A DNA stretch of 64,000 nt from JANXZS01 sp963797255. Lineage in GTDB: Bacteria; Acidobacteriota; Terriglobia; Terriglobales; Acidobacteriaceae. Within the stretch, counting starts at the first letter, position 1, and each line of letters begins with the position of its first letter. The translations under genes and the position numbers were made by a program. Below, piece by piece: positions 18,312 through 26,876 of this stretch. Location of the stretch: assembly GCA_963797255.1 (NCBI GenBank), contig CAWCOV010000018.1, positions 1-64,000 of the forward strand, given 5' to 3'. The notes beneath the pieces were generated by a model. That model ran no database searches, was not told the origin of the DNA, and worked only from the letters and a program-made list of their open reading frames with translations.

Positions 18312-20228
18312 TTACGTCTGATGTGTGCGTGCTGGAAGAGAATCCCCATCGAGCACTCTGCGGAGGACATCGCTTATTTCTTTCACTGTCCAGGGTTTGA
18401 CGATGACGGCGCTGAAGCCATAGTCAGCAAATTCTGACATGACGGGCGCATCGGAGTATCCGCTAGAGACGATGAGCCTTGAATCAGAATCAAGCTCCTT
18501 CAGCTTGGCGGCAGTCTCCACGCCGCCCATGCCGCCGATCACCGTCAAGTCCAGTAACACTGCATCAAAACGCTTTCCATCCGCACTGGCTTGCTCATAA
18601 AGAGAGATTGCCTCCGTTCCGTCGCAGGCTGTTTCGACGTCGTATCCAAGCCGTGCTAGAACGGCGCGGAACAAAACTCGGAGAGCTTCCTCATCGTCCA
18701 TCAGCAAGATGCGTTCAGATCCGGTTTGTGGATGAGCGACCGTGGGAGCGTGCACAACCGGAGACTCAGTGGAGGCGGGCAATTCAACGCTGAAAACAGT
18801 GCCGATGCCTGGCGTTGAATGCACGGATATGCGTCCGCCATGTTTATCGACAATCGCATATGCGGTGGCCAGGCCGAGACCGCTGCCTTCCGGCTTGGTG
18901 GTGAAATATGGATCGAAGATTCGTGGCATCACGTCGGGAGATATGCCACAGCCGGAGTCACGAATCGAAATCTTGACGCGGGGTTCGCCGTCGGCATGGT
19001 TGTTTGTTATGGCAATATTTTCGACGCAGACTTCGATGGCTCCGCCGTCGGGCATCGCCTGTCGCGCATTCAGAAGGATGTTGTGGAGCGCCTGGCTGAT
19101 CTGGCCGGGATCGACATCGGCAAACCAGAGGCCGTCCTCGACATTGACATCCATCTTGATGGGAGAACCGGAACTTGCGAGTCGAACTGCATCCGTAACG
19201 AGTTTGGCGATGGAGACTACGCGACGAACCGGGGTTCCGCCCTTGGCAAAGGTGAGCAATTGCGCCGATAAAAATGCCGCGCGCTTACATGCCTTTTCAG
19301 CCTGTTCGAGGCACTCCTGTGCGGGTGCATCAGAACTGAGTTGTGCCCGGGCAACTTCGATGTTTCCATGCACGACGGTGAGGAAGTTATTGAAGTCGTG
19401 CGCGATGCCACCCGCCAACACGCCAAGCGACTCCAACTTGCGTGCGCGCAACAATTCTTCTTCCGTCTGTTCGCGCTGCCTGATCTCGGCAAGCAATTGC
19501 TCGGTGGATTCGTTGAGTTCGGCAGTGCGCTCCCGGACCCGGAGTTCCAGATCCCGATTCAACCCTTCAGTGATTCTGTTCGCCGTCTGGAGATCGAGGA
19601 CGAGGTCTTGTTTTTCAATCTGCAGGCGGAGCGATCGCTCCACGGTGCGATAAATGCGCCGGGTTGTAATCAGGATCGCGATAGTGAAAACAAGAGCTAG
19701 TAGTCCCATGGCAAAGTGCGTCTCGTCGTTCTGGGCGAAAAGACGGATGGATGGGACGAGGCCAGTTGGAAGTATGAATGTGAGGAACGCCTCTGGCCGT
19801 GGAGCAAGAAGAGATGCCGCGCCCAGCATCATCCCGCCCAGAACGAAGACGAGAAGCACCTCGCTCATCACGTGAGTCGGGGAATACAGGAGGACGCCGG
19901 CACTACCCCATCCTGCCCCTGCAAGTCCGATTCCAATTGTGGAGGCAAGGCGCCATTTGCTGAGAGGCATGTGGACGGGCGAAGCGTGACGGAATCGCCA
20001 CGCCACAACGTAGCGGAACGCCGATACCAGGGCTATGTAGATCCACCAACTGAAGACTATGTATCTTGGAATGACGACCGATAGCAGACTGCCCAGAACG
20101 ATAGCAGCGAAGATGGTGATGCCAATCGCCAGGTTGGTATTGGCGTACAGGAGCTTAAGCTGCTCTAACAGGATTTGATTTCTCTTGGAACCCGAGTTCA
20201 GCCCCGATGCTGATAAAGGCTGGTGCAT
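18312..20228 (-). CDS. Membrane hybrid histidine kinase with receiver domain
   Basis: A 638-residue hybrid sensor. Residues about 30-195 contain six or more hydrophobic segments forming an integral-membrane sensor, followed by a coiled-coil linker (about 200-260). HisKA carries His277 in GGIAHDFNN, typical of the NtrB-like AHDFNN class; HATPase_c shows NILLNARQAMP, DSGCGI and GSGLGLA. A C-terminal receiver domain has the acidic pocket LLMDDEE and phospho-acceptor Asp560 in VLLDLTV. Phosphate probably passes from His277 to Asp560 and then to an unlinked phosphotransfer partner. The ATG has an excellent AAGGA 6 nt upstream. The downstream AAA ATPase may share the transcript. Confidence 0.93.
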   Translation of the reverse strand: MHQPLSASGLNSGSKRNQILLEQLKLLYANTNLAIGITIFAAIVLGSLLSVVIPRYIVFSWWIYIALVSAFRYVVAWRFRHASPVHMPLSKWRLASTIGIGLAGAGWGSAGVLLYSPTHVMSEVLLVFVLGGMMLGAASLLAPRPEAFLTFILPTGLVPSIRLFAQNDETHFAMGLLALVFTIAILITTRRIYRTVERSLRLQIEKQDLVLDLQTANRITEGLNRDLELRVRERTAELNESTEQLLAEIRQREQTEEELLRARKLESLGVLAGGIAHDFNNFLTVVHGNIEVARAQLSSDAPAQECLEQAEKACKRAAFLSAQLLTFAKGGTPVRRVVSIAKLVTDAVRLASSGSPIKMDVNVEDGLWFADVDPGQISQALHNILLNARQAMPDGGAIEVCVENIAITNNHADGEPRVKISIRDSGCGISPDVMPRIFDPYFTTKPEGSGLGLATAYAIVDKHGGRISVHSTPGIGTVFSVELPASTESPVVHAPTVAHPQTGSERILLMDDEEALRVLFRAVLARLGYDVETACDGTEAISLYEQASADGKRFDAVLLDLTVIGGMGGVETAAKLKELDSDSRLIVSSGYSDAPVMSEFADYGFSAVIVKPWTVKEISDVLRRVLDGDSLPARTHQT

Positions 20229-20518
20229 GGATAATCCTTTTAGTGGTGCAAATCTAGCACAAATCCATCAAGCCTCGATTCATAGTTTCAGCGCGAAAGT
20301 GCTCGTGCGACGGCAGTTCCTGTAAGTCAGCATCGAGAAAGGCTTTGGAGTTGGATAGTCACGTAGCTTGATAATGCTGATGATCAGTTTCGGTCGCAAT
20401 CGCGGGGTGGAAAGCGATGCGGCAGTATGACTCAGGAAATGTCGAAAGGCCGTGATGGGCGGCCTGTAACGCGCCTGAACTGGTGAGGGTCGGGTGACGG
20501 TCAAACATCGGGGGTTGA

Positions 20519-21772
20519 ATGAGCGGTCTGAATCGAAGAAGGTTTGTTGGAACACTCAGTGCGGCTGCTGCGGCTGCGAGTTTGCCTGGGGCGTGGGGAG
20601 AGCTGATGCCGCAAGAGAAAGACGATAGTCCAGAACGCTATACAGTTGCCGCCTACTACTTCGGGAACTACCACGTTGACAAGCGCAATGAGGCGCAGCA
20701 TGGCCCGGGTTGGACGGAGTGGCGGCTGGTTGAATCTGCGAAGCCTCGGTTCGAAGGACACGTTCAGCCCAAGGTTCCGCTTTGGGGATACGAGAACGAG
20801 TCCGATCCTTCCGTATTCGAACGAAAGATCAAAGTTGCGTCGGATTCCGGCCTGTCTGCGTTTATTTTCGACTGGTATTGGTATAACGACGGTCCATTTC
20901 TTGAGGCGGCGTTAGAAAAGGGCTATCTGGGAGCTGCAAACCGCGAGCAACTGAAGTTCGCGATTATGTGGGCGAACCACGATTGGTTCGACATTCATCC
21001 GGCAAAGCTGTCCTCGCCTCCCACACTGCAATTTCCTGGCAAGGTTACGCCGGAAACTTTTCGATTGATGACGGACCACGTCGTCAACGGCTACTTCCAA
21101 TCGTCGAGCTACTGGCTAGTGGATGGATGCCCATACTTCTCGATCTACGAACTCTTCAACTTCGTCGCCAGCATGGGCGGAGTTCGTGGGGCAGCGAAAG
21201 CGCTCGCGGATTTTCGCGAGAAGACGCGGGCCGCAGGATTTCGTGATCTGCACCTGAACGCCGTGACCTGGGGCGTGAAACTTCTCCCGGGGCAAACGGA
21301 GGTCAGCGATTTGAAGGGTCTGCTAGAACGGCTACAAGTCGACAGCACGACGTCGTACGTGTGGCTGCACCATGCGGAGTTATCGAGTTTCCCGGTTACA
21401 CAGTACGAGGCGATGAGGAAGAGCTACGAAGAATATCGCGCTACCGCGACGGACAAGTTGGGCAAGCCGTATTTCCCAAACGTCTCCATGGGCTGGGATT
21501 CGTCACCTCGCGCTTGTCAGTCCGACATCTATATTGCAAAGGGCTATCCTTTTCTGCCGGTTGTGCAGGGAAATACGCCGGAGAAGTTTGGCGCAGCGCT
21601 CAGTTCGGCGAAACTATTTCTGGACAACTCGCCACAGTTAAGAAACAAGATCCTCACAATCAATTCGTGGAACGAGTGGACTGAAGGGAGCTACCTTGAG
21701 CCGGATACGGTGAACAAGTATGACTATCTCAACCAGGTCAGGAAAGTCTTCGCCAAGCCACGGCGATCTTAA
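20519..21772 (+). CDS. Tat-exported GH99-like / WbsX family protein
   Basis: A 417-residue protein with a twin-arginine signal (NRRRFVGTLSAAAAAASLPGAWG). The body matches the WbsX/glycoside-hydrolase-99-like domain: AAYYFGNYH near the start, HGPGWTEWRLV, the acidic FIFDWYWYNDG, FAIMWANHDW and the closing NSWNEWTEGSYLEPD. Family members are linked to glycan hydrolysis (endo-mannanase-like) or to O-antigen and polysaccharide processing; the exact substrate is not visible. A GGGGG stretch just before the ATG supports the start. It is divergent from the kinase gene and stands alone. Confidence 0.8.
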   Translation: MSGLNRRRFVGTLSAAAAAASLPGAWGELMPQEKDDSPERYTVAAYYFGNYHVDKRNEAQHGPGWTEWRLVESAKPRFEGHVQPKVPLWGYENESDPSVFERKIKVASDSGLSAFIFDWYWYNDGPFLEAALEKGYLGAANREQLKFAIMWANHDWFDIHPAKLSSPPTLQFPGKVTPETFRLMTDHVVNGYFQSSSYWLVDGCPYFSIYELFNFVASMGGVRGAAKALADFREKTRAAGFRDLHLNAVTWGVKLLPGQTEVSDLKGLLERLQVDSTTSYVWLHHAELSSFPVTQYEAMRKSYEEYRATATDKLGKPYFPNVSMGWDSSPRACQSDIYIAKGYPFLPVVQGNTPEKFGAALSSAKLFLDNSPQLRNKILTINSWNEWTEGSYLEPDTVNKYDYLNQVRKVFAKPRRS

Positions 21773-21856
21773 ACGATATTCGATCCTATCCACTGCTTGT
21801 TGTAATGAGCCGCAACCACATTCAAATTTCTTCATTGTTGGGCGGCGTGCTGTAGA

Positions 21857-22125
21857 TCATAGACCTCCCATCTGGAGACCATCAACGCTTTGGATCGCTC
21901 CATTGCCATGCGACGCACCGTCCCTCCGGAACCAGCAAATCCCATAGACCTGCTGGCCGTTTTCGTTTGAGCCTACGAGGAAGGAAGACCCGTCTTGAGA
22001 GACATCGCCCCATCAACAACTTGATACCGTTGTCGCCGGAATTGCGGTCTCATCTGTCGCATAGGATCTGAACTTCGAGGCGAAACCTTGGAGATGGGTG
22101 ACGTTGCGAACCCTGACAATCACAT
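21857..22125 (-). pseudogene. Decayed coding fragment related to the 13.9-kb remnant
   Basis: On the minus strand one frame reads VRNVTHLQGFASKFRSYATD, continues to an in-frame TGA, and then resumes WGDVSQDGSSFLVGSNENGQ up to a TGA at 21857-21859. The first part aligns with RNVTHSQGFAWEFRYYSTD of the recombinase remnant at 13.9 kb; many differences are third-codon changes, so both copies were once translated in this frame. A second shared block (RRQRYQV codons) occurs at about 22015-22038 but in another frame and order. The later half resembles a secreted propeller repeat rather than an integrase, so the fragment may be chimeric. No start or full domain remains. Confidence 0.4.
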
Positions 22126-22209
22126 CCGGCCAAGTAATTGCGCCTGTCGCGAGCGCCCTCTTCGTTGTAAACTCTCCGAATCTCGAATTCTACTGGCAGG
22201 GGCTCACAG

Positions 22210-23532
22210 ATGCCTGGCGAAACGGTCTCCTCGGAACAGGCGGCAAGCCTGGTCAAATCCGGCATGTGGTTGGACTACGGCGGCTCGCATTGCCAGCCCG
22301 ATGTTTTCGACCGGGCGCTGGCTGCACGCAAAGACGAACTGGCGAACGTCAAGATCCGCTCCTGTCTGTCGTTACGCCCTCGCGCTGTCATCGAAGAGGA
22401 TCCAGAGGGCAAGCATTTCCACATGTTCAGCTGGCATTTTTCAGCTTACGACCGCAGAAAACACGACGCAGGCCGTTGCAATTATGTGCCACTGAATCTG
22501 GGAGAGGTGCCTGATTATTACCGGCGCTTTCTCGATCCCGTGGATGTCGCCATCTTTAAAACTTGCCCTATGGACGACGGCGGATATTTCAACTTCGGCC
22601 CAACAAATCTGTGGCAACGGGCAGTCGTCGAACGTGCGAGGGTGGTGATCGTCGAGATCAGCCGTGAGATGCCATACGTATTCGGCAGGGAAAACGGCGT
22701 GCATGTGAATGAAGTTGATCACATCATTGAAGGAGATCATCAACCCTGCGCGGAGTTGCCCAACCCGGACCCGGGAGAGATTGATCGCACGGTAGCTCGA
22801 CGCATCGCAGCTGAGATCGAGGATGGCTCCTGTCTTCAGATAGGGATTGGCGGCATGCCGAACGCCGTCTGCTGCTTATTGCTCGAGAGCGGGGTGAAGG
22901 ATCTTGGCATCCACACGGAGATGATGACCGACGGCCTTGGCCTGCTTTACCGTTCTGGCCGCGTAACGGGATCGCGGAAGACGCTGGATCCAGGCAAGGT
23001 GACTTACACCTTTGCGTTGGGCTCGCACTCTCTTTATGCGACAGGGAACCGCAATCCTGACTGGTACTGCCACCAGGTGGACTATACGAACTCGCCGCAC
23101 ATTATCATGCAGAACGAGAAGGCAGTGTCTATCAACAACACCACGCAGGTCGATTTGCAGGGACAGGTCGCTTCGGAATCCGATGGCCAACGCCACCTCA
23201 GCGGCACCGGAGGCCAATTGCAATTTGTGCGCGGCGCATACGCGTCCAAGGGAGGCAAGTCGTTTATCTGCCTCTCGTCAACCTACGAGAAGCACGGTAA
23301 GCGTCGCAGCAGGATTGTGTTTAGTCTTACTGCCGGCAACATCGTAACAACGCCGCGCTCGGACGTGATGTACCTGGTTACCGAGTTCGGGATGGTCAAC
23401 CTGAAAGGAAGATCCGTCGCGGAACGCGCCAGGGCGATCATAACACTTGCGCATCCTGATTTCCGCGAAGATCTGGAACGGCAGGCATACGAAAATCGGT
23501 TGATTCCGCGTGGCCTTTCGTTTTCCCAATGA
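22210..23532 (+). CDS. Acetyl-CoA hydrolase/transferase family CoA-transferase
   Basis: A 440-residue class I CoA-transferase of the butyryl-CoA:acetate / 4-hydroxybutyrate CoA-transferase type. It moves CoA between an acyl-CoA and a free acid through a glutamyl-CoA intermediate. The catalytic Glu is Glu237 in LGIHTEMMTDG, matching the position known for 4-hydroxybutyrate CoA-transferase. Other landmarks are GSCLQIGIGGMPNAV and the C-terminal GMVNLKGRSVAERARAIITLAHPDF. AGGGG lies 8 nt before the ATG. It heads a same-strand group with a cupin (54 bp later) and a molybdenum hydroxylase, which suggests catabolism of an organic acid or aromatic compound; the substrate cannot be read from the sequence. 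Confidence 0.9.
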   Translation: MPGETVSSEQAASLVKSGMWLDYGGSHCQPDVFDRALAARKDELANVKIRSCLSLRPRAVIEEDPEGKHFHMFSWHFSAYDRRKHDAGRCNYVPLNLGEVPDYYRRFLDPVDVAIFKTCPMDDGGYFNFGPTNLWQRAVVERARVVIVEISREMPYVFGRENGVHVNEVDHIIEGDHQPCAELPNPDPGEIDRTVARRIAAEIEDGSCLQIGIGGMPNAVCCLLLESGVKDLGIHTEMMTDGLGLLYRSGRVTGSRKTLDPGKVTYTFALGSHSLYATGNRNPDWYCHQVDYTNSPHIIMQNEKAVSINNTTQVDLQGQVASESDGQRHLSGTGGQLQFVRGAYASKGGKSFICLSSTYEKHGKRRSRIVFSLTAGNIVTTPRSDVMYLVTEFGMVNLKGRSVAERARAIITLAHPDFREDLERQAYENRLIPRGLSFSQ

Positions 23533-23586
23533 GGGGAGTCCATCGGGGATTTACTCTTCGCCGTGCCATAGAAAAGGAGATCTCTC

Positions 23587-24069
23587 TTGTCACAGCAATC
23601 GAACAATCTATCTGCCAATCCTGTTGACGAAGCCATCAGCCTGGGGCCGCTCGTAGTTCGGTTCCTTGTCACTGGTGAGAATTCAAACGGTACGGTCGCA
23701 GTCTTTGAGTTGGTTGTCCCTTCTGGGCAGCGCCTGATGGCGCCGGCGCATAGCCACGACCACTACGAAGAGACGATTTACGGTATCGAAGGAGTATTGA
23801 CGTGGACCGTAAACGGCAAGCTGATCGACGTAGGACCGGGGCAGGCGCTCTGCATTCCGCGCTGCGCCGTTCACAGGTTCGACAACAACGGCAGCGAAGA
23901 CGCGAAGGGCCTGTGCGTCTTAACTCCTGCCGCAATCGGTCCGCAGTATTTTCGCGAAACGGCGGAGGTGGTTCGCGAAGCGGTCGGCGGCCCGCCCGAC
24001 CGCGCGAAAATGATCGAGATTATGCGCCGCCATGGGCTAACTCCAGCTCCTCCTCCGCCTCAGGCGTAG
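23587..24069 (+). CDS. Cupin-domain protein
   Basis: A 160-residue single-domain cupin. Motif 1 reads PAHSHDHYEETIYGIEG (His, His, Glu metal ligands) and motif 2 PRCAVHRFDNN (His), so a mononuclear metal site is likely intact. Related proteins include quercetin-dioxygenase-like enzymes and sugar- or small-acid-binding cupins. The start is a TTG, chosen because AAAGGAGA lies 6 nt upstream and no ATG occurs before residue 51. A Pro-rich tail (PAPPPPQA) ends it. It follows the CoA-transferase closely and probably shares its transcript. Confidence 0.85.
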   Translation: MSQQSNNLSANPVDEAISLGPLVVRFLVTGENSNGTVAVFELVVPSGQRLMAPAHSHDHYEETIYGIEGVLTWTVNGKLIDVGPGQALCIPRCAVHRFDNNGSEDAKGLCVLTPAAIGPQYFRETAEVVREAVGGPPDRAKMIEIMRRHGLTPAPPPPQA

Positions 24070-24181
24070 GCGTCGCGTCGCCCGTCACGACCGGAACTCA
24101 GGCGAGGCTCTCCTATTTCATACGCCCGCGTCGTATCCTTTTCTTGCATGTTTCGCCCGCTCGGTTGCAGGGGAGTATGGG

Positions 24182-24661
24182 ATGGATAATCTCGTTCTGA
24201 GTATCAATGGTAAGAACCTGCACGTGAGTGCATCTGCGGAAGAAAACCTTCTGACCGTCCTGCGTGATCGACTTGGCATGACTGGGACCAAGTATGGATG
24301 TGGCGAAGGTCAGTGCGGGGCTTGTACGGTCTTGCTGGAAGGCAAAGCCACGCGCTCCTGTATCACTCCGGCGAGCGCTGCCGTTGGCGCGAAGATCACA
24401 ACCATCGAAGGTCTTGAGCAGAATGGTGTGCTAAGCCCGGTACAGCAGGCGTTTCTTGACGAGGGAGCTTTCCAGTGCGGCTATTGCACGTCGGGCATGG
24501 TTCTCTCAGCCACTGCGCTGCTTCGGGAGACTCACAATCCCACGGATGAACAGATCGTGCAGCATATGGATGGCAATATCTGCCGATGCGGCACGTATCC
24601 ACGCATCGTCGAGGCAATCAAGCGCGCCTCTCAACTGCAGGCCAAGGGGGCGAATCGATGA
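24182..24661 (+). CDS. [2Fe-2S] subunit of a molybdenum hydroxylase (IorA-like)
   Basis: A 159-residue electron-transfer subunit of the xanthine-dehydrogenase family. The plant-type ferredoxin domain binds the first cluster through Cys40, Cys45, Cys48 (CGEGQCGAC) and Cys60; the helical domain binds the second through Cys99, Cys102 (CGYC), Cys134 and Cys136 (CRC). AGGGGAG precedes the ATG by 7 nt. Its TGA overlaps the next start (ATGA), so synthesis is coupled with the molybdopterin subunit. The pair resembles isoquinoline 1-oxidoreductase and periplasmic aldehyde oxidoreductases. Confidence 0.95.
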   Translation: MDNLVLSINGKNLHVSASAEENLLTVLRDRLGMTGTKYGCGEGQCGACTVLLEGKATRSCITPASAAVGAKITTIEGLEQNGVLSPVQQAFLDEGAFQCGYCTSGMVLSATALLRETHNPTDEQIVQHMDGNICRCGTYPRIVEAIKRASQLQAKGANR

Positions 24662-26799
24662 GCCTTCACAACGAACTAATCCGTGAATTTCCGCAGCATG
24701 ACGTCGATAAGCTGCACTGGTTTCAACTCGATAGGCGCGATTTCCTGAGACTTTGCGGCGGTGGGTTGCTTGTTTGTCTCACCGGCGTGTCCGCATCCTC
24801 ACAGGAGTCCGGCCGAGGCGTTGGCGGCCATGAATTGCCGAAGGATGTGGCAGCATGGCTTCACATTGCTGCAGATGGCAAGGTGACGGTGTTCACCGGC
24901 AAAGTTGAAGTTGGCCAGAACATTCGCACATCGCTCGCTCAACTCGTTGCAGAGGAACTCGTCGTGCACTTCGACGCCATCGCCATGGTCATGGGAGACA
25001 CCGACCTCACTCCGTGGGACATGGGCACGTTTGGGAGCCGGTCCATTCCAACAATGGGACCACAACTTCGCACGATGGCCGTTGCAGCTCGCCAGACACT
25101 TATAGAATTGGCCGCCCAACGATGGAACGTTGAGCAAACGACTCTGACGGTTGCGGATGGCAAGGTAGTGGATGCTCAAAGAAGTCGATCATTCACCTAT
25201 GGCGAACTGACACGCGGCGAGAAAGTAGTGAAGACTGTATCCGGCGATGAACACCTGACACCGGCAAGCAATTGGAAGATCGCTGGCACTTCGATTCCAA
25301 AGGCGAACGGTCGAGACTTCGTAACCGGTAAGCATCAATATCCGTCAGACATTTCCCAACCCGGCATGATGATTGGCAAGGTGCTTCGGCCCGACGGATT
25401 CAAGGCGACACTTGTGTCGCTCGACGCCAGCGAAGCGGAGAAGCTGCCTGGGGTAAAAGTGGTGCGTGATGGCGATTTCGTTGGCGTGGTTGCTGGCGAT
25501 GCGTTGACTGCTCAGCGTGGCCTCTCCGCGTTACGTGCGAAGTGGAGCGTGCCTGCACAGATTTCCAACAAGGATCTCTTTGATTATCTAAAGAATAATC
25601 CCGAGACAGATCGAGGTGACGACCGGCCACCGTTCACCAGCGGCTCTATTCCGCAGGCGATGGCAAACGCTGAGGTCAAGCTCGAACAACACTACACCGT
25701 CCAGTTCATCGCTCATGCTCCTCTTGAACCGCGAGCTGCGGTGGCGCAATGGGATAACGGCAAACTCACCGTATGGACGGGTACGCAGCGCCCCTTCGCT
25801 GTGCGCGATGAGCTTGCGGAAGCGCTTCGTCTTTCTGCTGACAAGGTTCGCGTCATCCAGCCCGATATGGGGAGCGGTTACGGGGGAAAGCATACGGGCG
25901 ACGCCGCGATCGAAGCAGCACGCCTATCTAAAGCCGCGGGGAAACCCGTGAGACTAGTGTGGACGCGAGAAGAAGAATTCACCTGGAGCTATTTCCGTCC
26001 GGCGGGCTGGATCGAGATCCGGAGCGGTGCGCGGAGGGATGGCACTGTTGTCGCATGGGAGTATCACAACTACAACTCTGGCCCAGCGGCAATCACTACT
26101 CCCTACGACGTCGCGAATCAACTGATCCAGTACCATCCAACAAAGTCACCGTTGCGCCAGGGATCCTATCGCGGGCTTGCTTCGACCGCAAACCATTTCG
26201 CACGCGAGACTCACATGGACGAATTGGCGCAAGCGATTGGCATGGATCCGCTGGAATTTCGGCTGAAAAATCTTAAGGACCCGAGACTGCAGGCCGTATT
26301 TCAAGCCGCGGCAAAAAAGTTTGATTGGGGCCGTCTAAAGTCGACTCCAGATCGCGGCTTTGGCGTCGCAGGTGGCGTCGATAAGGGGGGATATGTTGCC
26401 ACGTGCGCCGAGGCGAAGATTGATCGGGCAACTAAGAACGTCAAAATCCTCCGGGTGGTTCAGGCGTGGGAGTCGGGAGCAATCGTGAACCCGGATGGAT
26501 TGAATAACCAGACTACCGGCGCAATCGTGCAGGGAATTGGAGGTGCCTTGTTCGAGTCCCTTCAATTCGCGAATGGGCGCATTCTGAATCCACATTTTTC
26601 GCAGTATCGCGTACCGCGCTTCAGGGACACGCCACAGATCGATGTTGTTTTGATCGATCGCAAAGATCTGCCATCGGCGGGAGCTGGTGAAACCGGTCTC
26701 GTCGGATTGGCACCCGCCGTTGGCAACGCAATCTTCGCCGCCACGGGCACGCGCTTACGCAGCTTGCCGATGAATTCTCTCAATGGACTGCCGGGGTAA
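24658..26799 (+). CDS. Molybdopterin-binding subunit of a molybdenum hydroxylase (IorB-like, Tat-exported)
   Basis: A 713-residue catalytic subunit. The N-terminus has a twin-arginine signal (DRRDFLRLCGGGLLV), so the assembled enzyme is exported with its [2Fe-2S] partner. Molybdenum-cytosine-dinucleotide contacts are seen around MGSGYGGKHTGDAAIEAARL and GSYRGLASTANHFARE, and the active-site Glu678 sits in GAGETGLVG. The family hydroxylates aldehydes or N-heterocycles with water as oxygen donor. No FAD subunit gene is present; electrons must leave by another carrier such as a cytochrome c. The start at 24658 (ATGA overlap) replaces a longer open frame. Confidence 0.93.
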   Translation: MSLHNELIREFPQHDVDKLHWFQLDRRDFLRLCGGGLLVCLTGVSASSQESGRGVGGHELPKDVAAWLHIAADGKVTVFTGKVEVGQNIRTSLAQLVAEELVVHFDAIAMVMGDTDLTPWDMGTFGSRSIPTMGPQLRTMAVAARQTLIELAAQRWNVEQTTLTVADGKVVDAQRSRSFTYGELTRGEKVVKTVSGDEHLTPASNWKIAGTSIPKANGRDFVTGKHQYPSDISQPGMMIGKVLRPDGFKATLVSLDASEAEKLPGVKVVRDGDFVGVVAGDALTAQRGLSALRAKWSVPAQISNKDLFDYLKNNPETDRGDDRPPFTSGSIPQAMANAEVKLEQHYTVQFIAHAPLEPRAAVAQWDNGKLTVWTGTQRPFAVRDELAEALRLSADKVRVIQPDMGSGYGGKHTGDAAIEAARLSKAAGKPVRLVWTREEEFTWSYFRPAGWIEIRSGARRDGTVVAWEYHNYNSGPAAITTPYDVANQLIQYHPTKSPLRQGSYRGLASTANHFARETHMDELAQAIGMDPLEFRLKNLKDPRLQAVFQAAAKKFDWGRLKSTPDRGFGVAGGVDKGGYVATCAEAKIDRATKNVKILRVVQAWESGAIVNPDGLNNQTTGAIVQGIGGALFESLQFANGRILNPHFSQYRVPRFRDTPQIDVVLIDRKDLPSAGAGETGLVGLAPAVGNAIFAATGTRLRSLPMNSLNGLPG

Positions 26800-26876
26800 G
26801 CCCCCGAATTATTCATGATACGTACCAATGCGACGTTGCAAGCAGGAGGAGACTCCAACTCCAATGGGTGAATCTC

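Noticed and set aside
18742..19653. 303-codon plus-strand ORF
   Set aside because: Antisense to the hybrid kinase; Ser/Arg-rich composition and no motif mark it as a shadow.
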